DNA from: Ichthyenterobacterium magnum
Lineage (GTDB): Bacteria > Bacteroidota > Bacteroidia > Flavobacteriales > Flavobacteriaceae
Reading direction: 5' to 3'
DNA: 64,000 nt
Assembly (NCBI RefSeq): GCF_003610635.1
Contig: NZ_RAQJ01000002.1
Location: 1 to 64,000, forward strand
Made by a program: the position numbers and the translations under genes. The notes beneath the pieces are model-generated. The model was not told where the DNA came from. It ran no database searches and worked only from the letters and a program-made list of their open reading frames with translations. Of the stretch, positions 38,716 through 47,877 are shown one piece after another (the first letter of the stretch is position 1; every line of letters begins with the position of its first letter).

Positions 38716-38723
38716 TATATTTG
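38716..38723 (+). promoter_or_regulatory. Promoter -7 box of the second YhhN-like gene
   Basis: TATATTTG fits TAnnTTTG. The sequence AAAATAATCGATG, which also occurs upstream of dapF, lies about 50 bases further upstream (38665). Confidence 0.5.
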
Positions 38724-38735
38724 TAATACCTACTT

Positions 38736-39509
38736 ATGAATTCTACCATGAAAAAATTGGTTACAATAGCACCAAATAGAGTTTTGGTTGTTGTACTATT
38801 TGCTATGATAATTTTATCATTTTATGCTTCTTATTATGAAAGCATTATGATACCAAAAGTCATTAAGCTTATAACAACTACTTTATTACTTACATTTTTC
38901 TTTTGTCAAAAGAATAGAATTGCAAATGTATTTTTTACAATATTTATACTCTTTTTTTTAGGAGATGTTTTTTCGGTGTTTAATTTTGGGCTTTTGGCTT
39001 TAAAATTATCTAATGCATTTTATATAGGTAGTTATTTACTACTCGTTTTTATTTTATTTGGTAGATTAAAACACGTTAAGTTTGAAGGTTTAGTATCTGT
39101 TTATTTAGTGTTAGTTTTAACATTAAACACTTATTTTTTATATGTATTGTATAATATTGCTAAGGAGAGTTTGGTTGATGATGTTAGTATAGTGTTATAT
39201 GTGCTTAGTGGTATTGCATTAATTGGTTTGGTGTTTTTTGCATTTGCTGTGTATTTAAGTAGAGAGACATCGCAATCAATTATATTTTTGATAATGGCAT
39301 TCTGTTTAGCCTTTTCTGATGTGCTTGGTTATGTTTGCGATATGTATGTGTATTACTGGCTTTTTGAAACCTTTGAGAGAGTGCTTCATATTATTGGGCT
39401 ATACTTATTTTATATTTATGTATTTAATCATCATTCTAGGTTAATAAATAGTGAACATACTAATGCTAGTGTATTAAATAAATCTGGTGGAGATAGTTTA
39501 GCCTATTAA
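38736..39509 (+). CDS. Multi-helix membrane protein, divergent YhhN/TMEM86-like (paralogue 2)
   Basis: The 257-residue protein has about eight transmembrane helices. It matches the YhhN plan better than its paralogue: FILFFLGDVFSVFNFGLLAL, then LSNAFYIGSYLLLVFIL in the first half, and MAFCLAFSDVLGYVCDMY with HIIGLYLFYIYVFN in the second (quoted in parts). The two acidic residues in GDV and SDV occupy matching places. The start could be the first ATG (38736) or the next at 38748; both give the same membrane protein. It converges with the metallophosphatase gene, overlapping its stop by 4 bases. Confidence 0.6.
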   Translation: MNSTMKKLVTIAPNRVLVVVLFAMIILSFYASYYESIMIPKVIKLITTTLLLTFFFCQKNRIANVFFTIFILFFLGDVFSVFNFGLLALKLSNAFYIGSYLLLVFILFGRLKHVKFEGLVSVYLVLVLTLNTYFLYVLYNIAKESLVDDVSIVLYVLSGIALIGLVFFAFAVYLSRETSQSIIFLIMAFCLAFSDVLGYVCDMYVYYWLFETFERVLHIIGLYLFYIYVFNHHSRLINSEHTNASVLNKSGGDSLAY

Positions 39510-40417
39510 ACAATTATAGACGTTCCGTTTGCAGCTTTGTTTTTGTCTGCATCAAAATGAAAATCTATTCTTCCTAAATTTATTCCGTAACATCCAACTT
39601 GATTTACCAACGTGTTTTTGCCTTCTAAGTTTTTAACTACAGTTGGTTTCTTTAAAAATGTATGTGTATGTCCGCCAATAAATAAATCTATATCTTTAGT
39701 TTTTCCTGCGAGCTTTAAATCACTAATTTTTTCTGGTCTATTTCTGTAGTTATACCCTAAATGAGATAAGCAAATTATAAGGTCGCATTTTTCATCTTCT
39801 TTTAATATTCTACTCATTTCTTGAGCAGTTTCAGTAGGATCTAGATAAACAGTTTCTTTATACATTTTTTTATCTACTAAGCCATGCAATTCTATGCCTA
39901 AACCAAATACGCCAATTTTTATTCCGCCTTTAATAAATGTCTTATATGGTTTTACATGCGTATCTAAAATAGTATTTGTGAAGTCATAATTTGCAGAAAC
40001 AAAATCAAATTTTGCATGTGGTAATTGTGCATATAAACCATCAATACCATTATCGAAATCATGGTTGCCTATTGTTGCTAAATCATATTTAAGCATACTC
40101 ATGAGTTTAAATTCTAACTCACCACCATAATAATTAAAATATGGAGTACCTTGAAAAATATCACCAGCATCTAAAAGAAGTGTATTAGGATTGTTTTTTC
40201 TTATTGATTCAATTAACGTTGCACGTCTAGCAACACCACCTTGATTGGGGTTTCTGCCATCATTTGGGCCAAAAGAATCTATATGACTATGTACATCATT
40301 AGTATGTAAAATTGTAATTGTTTTCGATGTAGTAGAAAAGGATTGTAACCCAATTCCGCTTAGACCAATTAAAGCTGAAGCAGCTGCTGTTTGTTGTATA
40401 AACTCTCTTCTTTTCAT
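39506..40417 (-). CDS. Metallophosphatase half of a split 5'-nucleotidase
   Basis: The 303-residue protein has a twin-arginine signal (MKRREFIQQTAAASALIGLSG) and a calcineurin-like metallophosphatase domain with all metal-ligand motifs: LHTNDVHSHID, LLDAGDIFQGT, GNHDFDNG, CLSHLG and GGHTHTFLKKP. It corresponds to the N-terminal half of UshA-like 5'-nucleotidases. The C-terminal half is encoded by the upstream gene at 40421, 3 bases away. Together they would hydrolyse nucleotides in the periplasm, with this part exported folded by Tat. Confidence 0.9.
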   Translation of the reverse strand: MKRREFIQQTAAASALIGLSGIGLQSFSTTSKTITILHTNDVHSHIDSFGPNDGRNPNQGGVARRATLIESIRKNNPNTLLLDAGDIFQGTPYFNYYGGELEFKLMSMLKYDLATIGNHDFDNGIDGLYAQLPHAKFDFVSANYDFTNTILDTHVKPYKTFIKGGIKIGVFGLGIELHGLVDKKMYKETVYLDPTETAQEMSRILKEDEKCDLIICLSHLGYNYRNRPEKISDLKLAGKTKDIDLFIGGHTHTFLKKPTVVKNLEGKNTLVNQVGCYGINLGRIDFHFDADKNKAANGTSIIV

Positions 40418-40420
40418 GGC

Positions 40421-41179
40421 TTAGTTTTTTAACTGGATAAAGCGATTGTCAATAACTGGTCTTAAAGTATCAGTTTCTGAGAAATAATCAATAAGTACAT
40501 TTCTAATTTTATAATCTAATACGTAAAGACTATCATTAGTTTTAAAGAAATTCATTCGGTCTCCGCCATTATATAAATAATCGTTAGTGGCAACAAAATA
40601 TGTTTTATTTACATCTATAGGTTTATCATTAACAAAAGCAGATTGTAAAAGCGTGTCTTTATCGAGCGTAATTTTTAATTTAGAAATTGGATGTGCGCGT
40701 TTTGCTTTAACAAGATAGTTTACTAATTCTTTTACTTGTTGTCCTTTAAGCTCTACAACAACAACAGAATTGTCAAAAGGCATAACTTCGTAAGCGGTTC
40801 GTTTGCTAATATTACCTTTAGAAATAATAGCTCTAATACCACCATGATTAAGTAATACCATATCTATATCTTTACCAGTTCTAGATTTGAAAATTGGATT
40901 AGACTCTTGGTAAACTGCATCTGCCATCATATTACCAATGGCTGTATTATACTCGCCATCAGTTTTTGAGTAGGTATCAACAGCATAAGCAAGTATGCTA
41001 TCGAGGTTGTTATTAACATGTTCTCTATAAGGCTTTATAAATGCTTCAATTTCTGTACTCTGTTTAATGCTATCACTTATATTTATTTGTTTGCCTTCAA
41101 CTTTATGAAGATACATATCTTGCTTGCAAGAACTTAAAAAAGCAATGCAAAGTATTACGATAAGAAATTTAAAATTCAT
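40421..41179 (-). CDS. 5'-nucleotidase C-terminal domain lipoprotein
   Basis: The start is placed at 41179, where a lipoprotein signal begins (MNFKFLIVILCIAFLSSC); the frame reaches to 41242 but would run through the divergent promoter. The 252-residue protein matches the 5'-nucleotidase C-terminal domain: VLLNHGGIRAIISKGNISKR (in part), VMPFDNSVVVVELKG and GGDRMNFF. This domain binds the nucleotide base in UshA. The catalytic metallophosphatase domain is in the next gene. The N-half uses the Tat signal and this half a lipobox, so they use different export routes and would have to meet in the periplasm. Confidence 0.88.
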   Translation of the reverse strand: MNFKFLIVILCIAFLSSCKQDMYLHKVEGKQINISDSIKQSTEIEAFIKPYREHVNNNLDSILAYAVDTYSKTDGEYNTAIGNMMADAVYQESNPIFKSRTGKDIDMVLLNHGGIRAIISKGNISKRTAYEVMPFDNSVVVVELKGQQVKELVNYLVKAKRAHPISKLKITLDKDTLLQSAFVNDKPIDVNKTYFVATNDYLYNGGDRMNFFKTNDSLYVLDYKIRNVLIDYFSETDTLRPVIDNRFIQLKN

Positions 41180-41224
41180 TAGATTATTATAAGGTGTTAA
41201 CAAAAACTTGAAGTCACTTTTTAC

Positions 41225-41232
41225 TACATTTG
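41225..41232 (+). promoter_or_regulatory. Promoter -7 box of the DUF6913-like/dapA operon
   Basis: TACATTTG fits TAnnTTTG and lies 18 bases before the ATG at 41251. Confidence 0.5.
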
Positions 41233-41250
41233 TATAAAGCATAAATATAA

Positions 41251-41769
41251 ATGATTTTTAAGGCATTTAAAGAAAAATCAAATCAAAAATATATCAATAA
41301 ATTGTTAAATGCTCGAAGAGTAGCAGTTAGTAATACTAAAATTGATTCTGTTGGTGTAATTTTGCATCTGAGTGAGTTTTCAGATTTTGAAGCTTTTAGA
41401 GCTTACTTTAAATCCTTAAATATTCAACATGCAAAGCTTAAAATTATTGCTTTTGTTGAAGATAGTAAAGACGCAAACCTGCTTTGGGATACTTATTTTA
41501 ACCCTAAAGATTTTGGTTGGAAAGGCAAAGTCAATAATATAGATTTACAAACATTTATAGATACTAAGTTTGATGCCCTAATTAGTTATTATAAAGATGA
41601 TGTATTAGAACTTAATCTAATAACGGCACTATCAAAAGCTAATTTTAAAGTAGGGTTAACAACTAAAGATGATAGATTATACGATTTAATGATAGATGTT
41701 AGCCCTAAAAATTTTAAGCTTTTTAAAACAGAATTAACAAAATACTTAACAGTACTAAATAAAATATAA
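41251..41769 (+). CDS. Flavobacterial conserved protein next to dapA (DUF6913-like)
   Basis: The 172-residue protein has no signal peptide and reads as a single alpha/beta domain (IDSVGVILHLSEFSDFEAF, KLKIIAFVEDSKDANLL, LISYYKDDVLELNLI). I believe it is the family DUF6913, from memory of its usual place beside dapA. Its stop shares one base with the dapA start, so they are coupled. The function is unknown. Confidence 0.65.
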   Translation: MIFKAFKEKSNQKYINKLLNARRVAVSNTKIDSVGVILHLSEFSDFEAFRAYFKSLNIQHAKLKIIAFVEDSKDANLLWDTYFNPKDFGWKGKVNNIDLQTFIDTKFDALISYYKDDVLELNLITALSKANFKVGLTTKDDRLYDLMIDVSPKNFKLFKTELTKYLTVLNKI

Positions 41770-42647
41770 TGACAAAATTTCGAGGCACTGGAGTTGCCAT
41801 AATTACACCATTTAATGATGATTTAACAGTAGATTACAAAGCGTTATCTAACTTAGTTAATTATAATATTGAAAACGGAATAGATTATATTGTAATAAGT
41901 GGTACTACAGGAGAAAGTGTAACAATAACGAGCCAAGAAAAGAAAACTATAGTTGCTACTATTATTGAAACAAATAACGGCAGAGTGCCATTGGTTTTAG
42001 GAATTGGGGGCAACAATACTGCACAGGTAATAGAAGAGATAAAAGCTACAGATTTTACTGGTATTGACGCTATTTTATCTGTATCTCCTTATTATAGTAA
42101 ACCTACGCAAGAAGGCATTTACCAACATTTCAAAGCAATTTCTCAAGCTTCGCCTGTTTCAATAATATTATATAATGTTCCTGGACGCACGTCGTCTAAT
42201 ATGTTACCAGAAACAACACTACGATTAGCTAAAGATTTCCAAAACATTATAGCAGTAAAAGAAGCTGGAAATAATGTGCATCAATATTTAAAATTACTTC
42301 GTGATAAGCCAGATGATTTTTTAGTGATTTCTGGAGATGATGATTTGGTACTTGGTGTGGTTTTAGCTGGAGGATCAGGTGTGATTTCTGTTTTGGGTCA
42401 AGCATTGCCAAAACAATTTACTAAAATGATAAATCTTGGGTTAGAAGGTAAAGCCAAAGAAGCGTATGATATACACTTTAATTTAATGGACATAACAAGT
42501 CTTATTTTTAAAGAAAATAATCCGGCCGGAATTAAAGCAACTCTTGAAGCTTTAGGGTTGTCAAAATCTACTGTTAGATTACCTTTAGTTTCTGCAACTA
42601 ATGATTTAAAACTAGAGATAAAAGAAGCCTTACAAAAACTTAATTAA
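41769..42647 (+). CDS. dapA: 4-hydroxy-tetrahydrodipicolinate synthase
   Basis: DapA condenses aspartate semialdehyde with pyruvate, the first step of lysine/DAP synthesis. The 292-residue TIM-barrel protein has the Schiff-base lysine Lys164 in IAVKEAGNN, Tyr135 in ILYNVPGRT and the TT pair at 46-47 in SGTTGES. All catalytic residues are in place and the length is normal. It is the second gene of a two-gene unit. Confidence 0.97.
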   Translation: MTKFRGTGVAIITPFNDDLTVDYKALSNLVNYNIENGIDYIVISGTTGESVTITSQEKKTIVATIIETNNGRVPLVLGIGGNNTAQVIEEIKATDFTGIDAILSVSPYYSKPTQEGIYQHFKAISQASPVSIILYNVPGRTSSNMLPETTLRLAKDFQNIIAVKEAGNNVHQYLKLLRDKPDDFLVISGDDDLVLGVVLAGGSGVISVLGQALPKQFTKMINLGLEGKAKEAYDIHFNLMDITSLIFKENNPAGIKATLEALGLSKSTVRLPLVSATNDLKLEIKEALQKLN

Positions 42648-42745
42648 AAGGCTAAAAGTTAAATATTACTTAAACATACTTATAGCCTAAAATCAACTGT
42701 TATTTTAGCATCAAATTTTTGTTTTTATAATACGTTATAAATACG

Positions 42746-42753
42746 TACTTTTG
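42746..42753 (+). promoter_or_regulatory. bamD promoter, -7 box
   Basis: TACTTTTG fits TAnnTTTG and lies 18 bases before the bamD ATG. Confidence 0.55.
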
Positions 42754-42770
42754 CAATCTGTTTTTTATTT

Positions 42771-43586
42771 ATGAAGAATTTAATTTATATACTTTTAATA
42801 GCTGTTGTTTTTTCATCGTGTAGTGAGTTTCAAAAAGCACTAAAATCTGAAGATACAGCAACCAAATTTAAGTTAGGAACTGAACTTTACGAGCAAGGAA
42901 AATATAGTAAGGCTCATCGCTTGTTTGCTCAAATAGTACCTAATTATGCAGGTAAACCTCAAGCAGAAAAGTTAATGTTTATGTATGCTAATTCATCATA
43001 TATGATGAAAGATTACTATATATCTGGGCATCAATTTGAACGCTTTGAAAACAGATATTCTAAAAGTGAAAAGGTAGAAGAAGCTTCTTTTTTATCGGCA
43101 AAGAGTTATTATCACTTATCACCAGTTTATAGTAAAGAACAACAAGAAACTAAAGAAGCTTTAGAGAAATTGCAGCTGTTTATAAACAAATATCCAGACT
43201 CTAAACTTTTACCAGAAGCGAACAAGCTTATAAAAGAGTTAGACTATAAATTAGAAAAGAAAGCTTTTGAAATAGCAAAGCAGTATAATAAAATAGCCTA
43301 CTTTGAATCTTCAGATTATGAAGCAGCAATAAAAGCATTCGATAATTTTTTAGCAGATTACCCAGGAACTAGCTTTAGAGAACAAGCTATGTTTTATAGA
43401 TTAGATTCTGCTTATAGATTAGGTATTAATAGCATAGAGTCTAAAAAGCAAAAAAGACTTGATATAGCTTTAGGTTATTTTAATGCTTTTAAAAGATATT
43501 ATGGCGAATCTGAATTAATTGAAGATGCCGAAAAAATGAACCAAGACATGCTATCAGCATTAGAAAAATACAATACAAAAAGTTAA
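42771..43586 (+). CDS. bamD: Outer membrane assembly lipoprotein BamD
   Basis: BamD is the essential lipoprotein partner of BamA in outer-membrane protein insertion. The 271-residue protein has a lipoprotein signal (LLIAVVFSSC) and tetratricopeptide-type helix pairs: LYEQGKYSKAHRLFAQIVPNY, ASFLSAKSYYHLSP and ALEKLQLFINKYPDSKLLPEA (in part). The length is normal. It begins a plus-strand run with rpoZ, coaBC, porD and recN. This gene order is frequent in Bacteroidota. Confidence 0.94.
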   Translation: MKNLIYILLIAVVFSSCSEFQKALKSEDTATKFKLGTELYEQGKYSKAHRLFAQIVPNYAGKPQAEKLMFMYANSSYMMKDYYISGHQFERFENRYSKSEKVEEASFLSAKSYYHLSPVYSKEQQETKEALEKLQLFINKYPDSKLLPEANKLIKELDYKLEKKAFEIAKQYNKIAYFESSDYEAAIKAFDNFLADYPGTSFREQAMFYRLDSAYRLGINSIESKKQKRLDIALGYFNAFKRYYGESELIEDAEKMNQDMLSALEKYNTKS

Positions 43587-43599
43587 TTATATACCAATT

Positions 43600-43932
43600 A
43601 TGGATTTAAAAAAGACAAACGCTCCAGTAACTTCTTTAACATACGACAGAAATGTAATTGATGCGCCAACAGATAATATCTATGAGGCTATCTCTGTAAT
43701 TTCAAAAAGAGCAGAGCAGATTAATACAGATATCCGTAGAGAGTTAGTTGATAAGTTAGAAGAATTTGCAACTTACAATGACAGTCTAGAAGAAATTTTT
43801 GAAAACAAAGAGCAAATAGAAGTGTCTAAGTTTTACGAAAAATTACCAAAACCACATGCACTTGCAGTACAAGAGTGGTTAGACGATAAAATCTATTACA
43901 GAAATACAGACGACGACGTTAAGGAACAATAA
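43600..43932 (+). CDS. rpoZ: RNA polymerase omega subunit
   Basis: Omega stabilises the beta' subunit. The 110-residue protein is the Bacteroidota form of the RpoZ/RPB6 family: NIYEAISVISKRAEQINTDI with the conserved helix pattern, followed by an acidic tail (EWLDDKIYYRNTDDDVKEQ). It is longer than the E. coli protein and matches by helix pattern and gene order between bamD and coaBC. It lies 13 bases past bamD. Confidence 0.85.
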   Translation: MDLKKTNAPVTSLTYDRNVIDAPTDNIYEAISVISKRAEQINTDIRRELVDKLEEFATYNDSLEEIFENKEQIEVSKFYEKLPKPHALAVQEWLDDKIYYRNTDDDVKEQ

Positions 43933-43936
43933 TAAG

Positions 43937-45148
43937 ATGTCAATATTAAGCGGCAAAAATATACTCTTAGGCATCACTGCTGGTATTGCTGCTTACAAGA
44001 CAGCTAGTCTCGTTAGACTATTTATAAAAGCAGGCGCAAACGTAAAGGTAGTTATGACGCCTGCTTCAAAAGACTTCATTACACCTTTAACGCTTTCAAC
44101 ACTTTCTAAAAACCCAGTTCATTCTTTATTTACAAATGAAGATGATGATAACGCTGTTTGGAATAACCATGTAGAATTAGGGCTTTGGGCAGATGTATTT
44201 GTTATAGCTCCAGCAACAGCAAATACCATGTCTAAAATGGCAAACGGAACGTGTGATAATTTGTTGTTAGCTACATATCTATCTGCAAAATGTCCTGTGT
44301 ATTTTGCTCCAGCAATGGATTTAGATATGTATAAGCATCCATCTACTTTAAGTTCTTTTAAAAAACTAAATGCATTTGGTAATGTTATGATTCCTGCAAC
44401 CAGTGGAGAATTAGCAAGTGGTTTAGTAGGCGAAGGCAGAATGGCTGAGCCTGAAGATATCGTAGTATTTATAGAAAATGATATTTTAGATAAACTTCCG
44501 TTACGCGGAAAAAAGATACTAATTACAGCTGGACCAACATACGAAGCCATAGATCCAGTACGATTTATAGGTAATCATTCTAGTGGTAAAATGGGGTTTG
44601 AAATAGCAAAAGCATCAGCAAATTTAGGTGCTGAGGTTATTTTGGTTTCTGGACCAACACATCAAACAGTTTCGCATAGTTTAATTAATGTTATTAAGGT
44701 TACCAGTGCTTCAGAAATGTATGATGAAGCTCATAAATACTTTAATGCAGTAGATATTGCTATCCTTTCTGCAGCAGTAGCAGATTATAGACCAAAAAAT
44801 GTTTCAGATAAAAAAATAAAAAAGAAGGAAACAACGTTTACTATTGAGTTAGAGAAAACCAAAGATATTTTAAAATCATTGGGAGCAATTAAAAAACAAC
44901 AGTTTCTTGTTGGTTTTGCGTTAGAAACTAATAATGAATTAGAACATGCTAAAGGTAAACTAGAATCTAAAAATTTAAATTTAATTGTATTAAATTCTTT
45001 AAACGATAAAGGAGCAGGTTTTGGTGGTTCGACAAATAAAGTTACTTTTATAACAGATACTAAAGATGTTATTGAACATCAATTAAAATCTAAAGCAGAA
45101 GTTGCTTCAGATGTATTGCAACAAATATTAAAACAAATAGATGCGTAA
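43937..45148 (+). CDS. coaBC: Bifunctional phosphopantothenoylcysteine decarboxylase/synthase
   Basis: CoaBC performs two steps of coenzyme A synthesis. The 403-residue protein has an N-terminal flavin-decarboxylase domain (GITAGIAAYKTASLVR, His78 in NNHVELGLWAD, PAMDLDMYKHP) and a C-terminal synthetase domain (ILITAGPTYEAIDPVRFIGN, SSGKMGFEIA, AAVADYRP, LVGFALET). The length is normal. It starts 4 bases after rpoZ and overlaps porD by 8 bases. The other CoA gene in the window is coaE (58710). Confidence 0.97.
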   Translation: MSILSGKNILLGITAGIAAYKTASLVRLFIKAGANVKVVMTPASKDFITPLTLSTLSKNPVHSLFTNEDDDNAVWNNHVELGLWADVFVIAPATANTMSKMANGTCDNLLLATYLSAKCPVYFAPAMDLDMYKHPSTLSSFKKLNAFGNVMIPATSGELASGLVGEGRMAEPEDIVVFIENDILDKLPLRGKKILITAGPTYEAIDPVRFIGNHSSGKMGFEIAKASANLGAEVILVSGPTHQTVSHSLINVIKVTSASEMYDEAHKYFNAVDIAILSAAVADYRPKNVSDKKIKKKETTFTIELEKTKDILKSLGAIKKQQFLVGFALETNNELEHAKGKLESKNLNLIVLNSLNDKGAGFGGSTNKVTFITDTKDVIEHQLKSKAEVASDVLQQILKQIDA

Positions 45149-46028
45149 TAGTATAATTTTTATAGCACTTTTATTTTTAACTAATGCTTTTGCTCAAGAG
45201 CTCAACTGCAATGTTGTAGTAAATGCACAGCAAACTGGTAATGAGAATGTGCAAGTTTTTAAAACGTTAGAACGTCAATTACAAGAATTTGTAAGTAATA
45301 CTAAATGGACAGATAATACCTATAAACCACAAGAGCGCATTGACTGTAATATTATTATAAATGTAAGTGATTATAGTGGCGATAATTTTAAAGCTGAGCT
45401 TCAAGTACAATCGTCTCGACCAGTTTATAACTCTTCATACGAAACACCTATTTATAATTTTAGTGATGAGAATTTTTCTTTTAAATATTTAGAGTTTCAG
45501 AATCTAGTATTTAATTCAGCACAGTTTGAATCTAATTTAGTTTCAGTTTTAGCATTTCATATTTATATGATTTTTGGCTTAGATGCCGATACATTTTCTC
45601 TTAAAGGTGGAGATAAGTACTTAAAGCAAGCACAAACAATTTTAAATTACTCACAACAAGGAAACTATAAAGGTTGGAAATTAGAAGATGGTAACAGAAC
45701 ACGATTTACACTTATAGATAACATATTATCACCAACGTTTAAAGAGTATAGAAGTGCTATGTATAATTACCATAGAAATGGGTTAGATGTAATGAATAGT
45801 GATGCTAAAGAAGGAAAACAGCAAATAGCATCAACTATATTAAGTCTTGTTGATATGAACAGAAGACGACCTAACTCTCTTATGATGCGAGTGTTTTTTG
45901 ATGCAAAAGCAGAAGAAATAGAAAGCGTTTTTAGTGATGGACCAAGTGTGAACATTTCTGAGGTAATAGATGTACTTAATAAAGTGGCTCCAACACATGC
46001 TTCTAAATGGAGAACAATAAATTACTAA
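45141..46028 (+). CDS. porD: PorD-like T9SS protein (DUF4835)
   Basis: The 295-residue protein has a signal peptide (1-18, TNAFA|Q) and matches DUF4835: LNCNVVVNAQQTGNENVQVFK (in part), ECNIIINVSDY-type strands written here as DCNIIINVSDY, YEFLEFQNLVF-type segments (LEFQNLVFNSAQFESNL) and the closing MNRRRPNSLMMRVFFDAKAEE (in part). PorD in Porphyromonas is required for type IX secretion. It lies between coaBC and recN, as is usual in this phylum. Given the many T9SS cargos in this window, a role in export is expected. Confidence 0.88.
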   Translation: MRNSIIFIALLFLTNAFAQELNCNVVVNAQQTGNENVQVFKTLERQLQEFVSNTKWTDNTYKPQERIDCNIIINVSDYSGDNFKAELQVQSSRPVYNSSYETPIYNFSDENFSFKYLEFQNLVFNSAQFESNLVSVLAFHIYMIFGLDADTFSLKGGDKYLKQAQTILNYSQQGNYKGWKLEDGNRTRFTLIDNILSPTFKEYRSAMYNYHRNGLDVMNSDAKEGKQQIASTILSLVDMNRRRPNSLMMRVFFDAKAEEIESVFSDGPSVNISEVIDVLNKVAPTHASKWRTINY

Positions 46029-46071
46029 GATTTTTACTGTAATAGTTTAAAAGCAGAATACTGCCAACATT

Positions 46072-47724
46072 ATGTTGACAACACTTACCATAAAAAACTA
46101 CGCTCTTATTGATGACTTACAAGTTAGTTTCAATAACGGTCTTACTATAATTACAGGAGAAACTGGTGCAGGAAAATCAATTCTTTTAGGAGGTTTATCA
46201 CTTATTTTAGGAAAGCGTGCAGACTTAAGTACAATAAAAGACACCTCGAAAAAATGTGTAATAGAAGCTACTTTTGATATTGCAAATTATAATTTGAAGT
46301 CTTTATTTAAAACAGAAGATTTAGATTATGAAGCACTAACTATAATTAGAAGAGAAATTTTACCATCAGGTAAGTCTCGAGCATTTATAAATGATACACC
46401 TGTTAATTTAAACAGTTTGCAAGTTTTAGGAGAACACCTTTTAGATATACATTCACAACATCAAACACTACAATTAACAAATGATATTTTTCAGTTTCAA
46501 GTTATAGATGCTTTAGCAAAAAATGAAACCGTATTAGAAAGCTATTCAGCAAAACTTTCACAATTTAAAACTCTTAAATCTGAATTGGTCATGCTTCAAA
46601 ATATAAAAGCTGAAGCAATTAAAGAATTAGATTATAATACTTTTTTATTAAAAGAATTAGAAGACGCTAAATTGATTGATGGAGACTTAGAAGTCTTAGA
46701 AGCAGAATATGAAACTTTAAATAATATTGAAGAAATTAAAGACAAACTTTCTGCATCTCACCAGTTATTAAGTAGTGATGATATAGGTGTAATTACTAGT
46801 TTAACCGAAATTAAAAACCAACTCTCCAAACTAACTAGTTATGCACCACATTACAATTCAATCTATGAGCGTGTAAATAGTAGTTTAATTGAGTTGGACG
46901 ATATTTTTGCAGATATAGAAAACCTTCAATCGCAATTAGAAGCAGACCCTAATCGATTAGATGTTGTTAATAGTAAACTTCAAGTATTACACAATCTTTT
47001 TCAGAAACATCAAGTATCTGTTATAGCAGAGCTTATAAGCATTAGAGACACATTAAGTAATAAAGTATTTGAAACAGAGAATTTAGATGCAACACTTTCT
47101 AAAAAAGAGACAGAACTAGAATCTTTAAAAAAGCAATTGGAGAAAGATGCTTTTAAATTAAATACCAATAGAGTAAAAATAATTCCGCAATTAATTGTGC
47201 AGTTAAAAGAGATACTTTCAACGTTGGGAATGCCCAATGCTAATTTTAAAATAGAACTTAAACCATCAGATGCATTTTTATTTAATGGTACAGATGAGTT
47301 ACAATTTTTGTTTTCGGCAAATAAAGGAGGTTCATTTAACGAATTGAAAAAAGCAGCTTCTGGAGGCGAGCTGTCAAGAATTATGTTGGCAATTAAATTA
47401 ATACTTTCAAAATACATACAATTACCAACAATTATGTTTGATGAAATCGACACAGGAGTTTCTGGTGAGGTTTCAAATAAGATGGCAGCAACAATGCAGC
47501 AAATGAGTAAGACCATGCAAGTATTTACTATTACGCATTTACCACAAATTGCAGCTAAAGGCGATACACATTACAAAGTGTATAAAGAAGATGTTGATAA
47601 TCGAACACATACACAACTTAAGCAGTTAACATCTGAAGAACGTATTGTTGAAATTGCACAAATGCTTGGTGGTGTAAATATTTCAACATCTGCAATTGCA
47701 CATGCAAAGCAATTACTAAATTAA
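46072..47724 (+). CDS. recN: DNA repair protein RecN
   Basis: RecN is an SMC-like ATPase in double-strand-break repair. The 550-residue protein has the Walker A at 29-36 (GETGAGKS), long coiled coils (about 155-380), the ABC signature ASGGELSRIMLAIKL and Walker B LPTIMFDEIDTGVSGE, followed by FTITHLPQIAAKGD. The length is normal. It lies 43 bases past porD. Confidence 0.97.
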   Translation: MLTTLTIKNYALIDDLQVSFNNGLTIITGETGAGKSILLGGLSLILGKRADLSTIKDTSKKCVIEATFDIANYNLKSLFKTEDLDYEALTIIRREILPSGKSRAFINDTPVNLNSLQVLGEHLLDIHSQHQTLQLTNDIFQFQVIDALAKNETVLESYSAKLSQFKTLKSELVMLQNIKAEAIKELDYNTFLLKELEDAKLIDGDLEVLEAEYETLNNIEEIKDKLSASHQLLSSDDIGVITSLTEIKNQLSKLTSYAPHYNSIYERVNSSLIELDDIFADIENLQSQLEADPNRLDVVNSKLQVLHNLFQKHQVSVIAELISIRDTLSNKVFETENLDATLSKKETELESLKKQLEKDAFKLNTNRVKIIPQLIVQLKEILSTLGMPNANFKIELKPSDAFLFNGTDELQFLFSANKGGSFNELKKAASGGELSRIMLAIKLILSKYIQLPTIMFDEIDTGVSGEVSNKMAATMQQMSKTMQVFTITHLPQIAAKGDTHYKVYKEDVDNRTHTQLKQLTSEERIVEIAQMLGGVNISTSAIAHAKQLLN

Positions 47725-47761
47725 AAAATAACTTCTCAATATTAATTATCGAGATATCATA

Positions 47762-47794
47762 TAAACTGTCATTCCTACTTTTGTTGGAATCTAA
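47762..47794. repeat. Fragment of a dispersed GTCATTCCT...GGAATCT repeat
   Basis: The sequence ACTGTCATTCCTACTTTTG continues as TTGGAATCT. It resembles the GTCATTCC...GGAATC elements that recur between genes in many bacterial genomes. Only one copy lies in this window. It sits between recN and fabI and its short stem (ATTCC / GGAAT) could act as a weak hairpin. Confidence 0.4.
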
Positions 47795-47831
47795 AAAAAA
47801 TAGAAATTCATTAGAATTTTTAATTTAATAC

Positions 47832-47839
47832 TATCTTTG
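47832..47839 (+). promoter_or_regulatory. fabI promoter, -7 box
   Basis: TATCTTTG fits TAnnTTTG and lies 38 bases before the fabI ATG. Confidence 0.55.
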
Positions 47840-47877
47840 CTAAACTTTTAAAACTAATCAACTTATACACATATAAT

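Noticed and set aside
41180-41242. Longer start for the 5'-nucleotidase C-domain gene
   Set aside because: It would run through the promoter of the divergent gene and hide the lipobox signal; the ATG at 41179 begins a proper lipoprotein signal.
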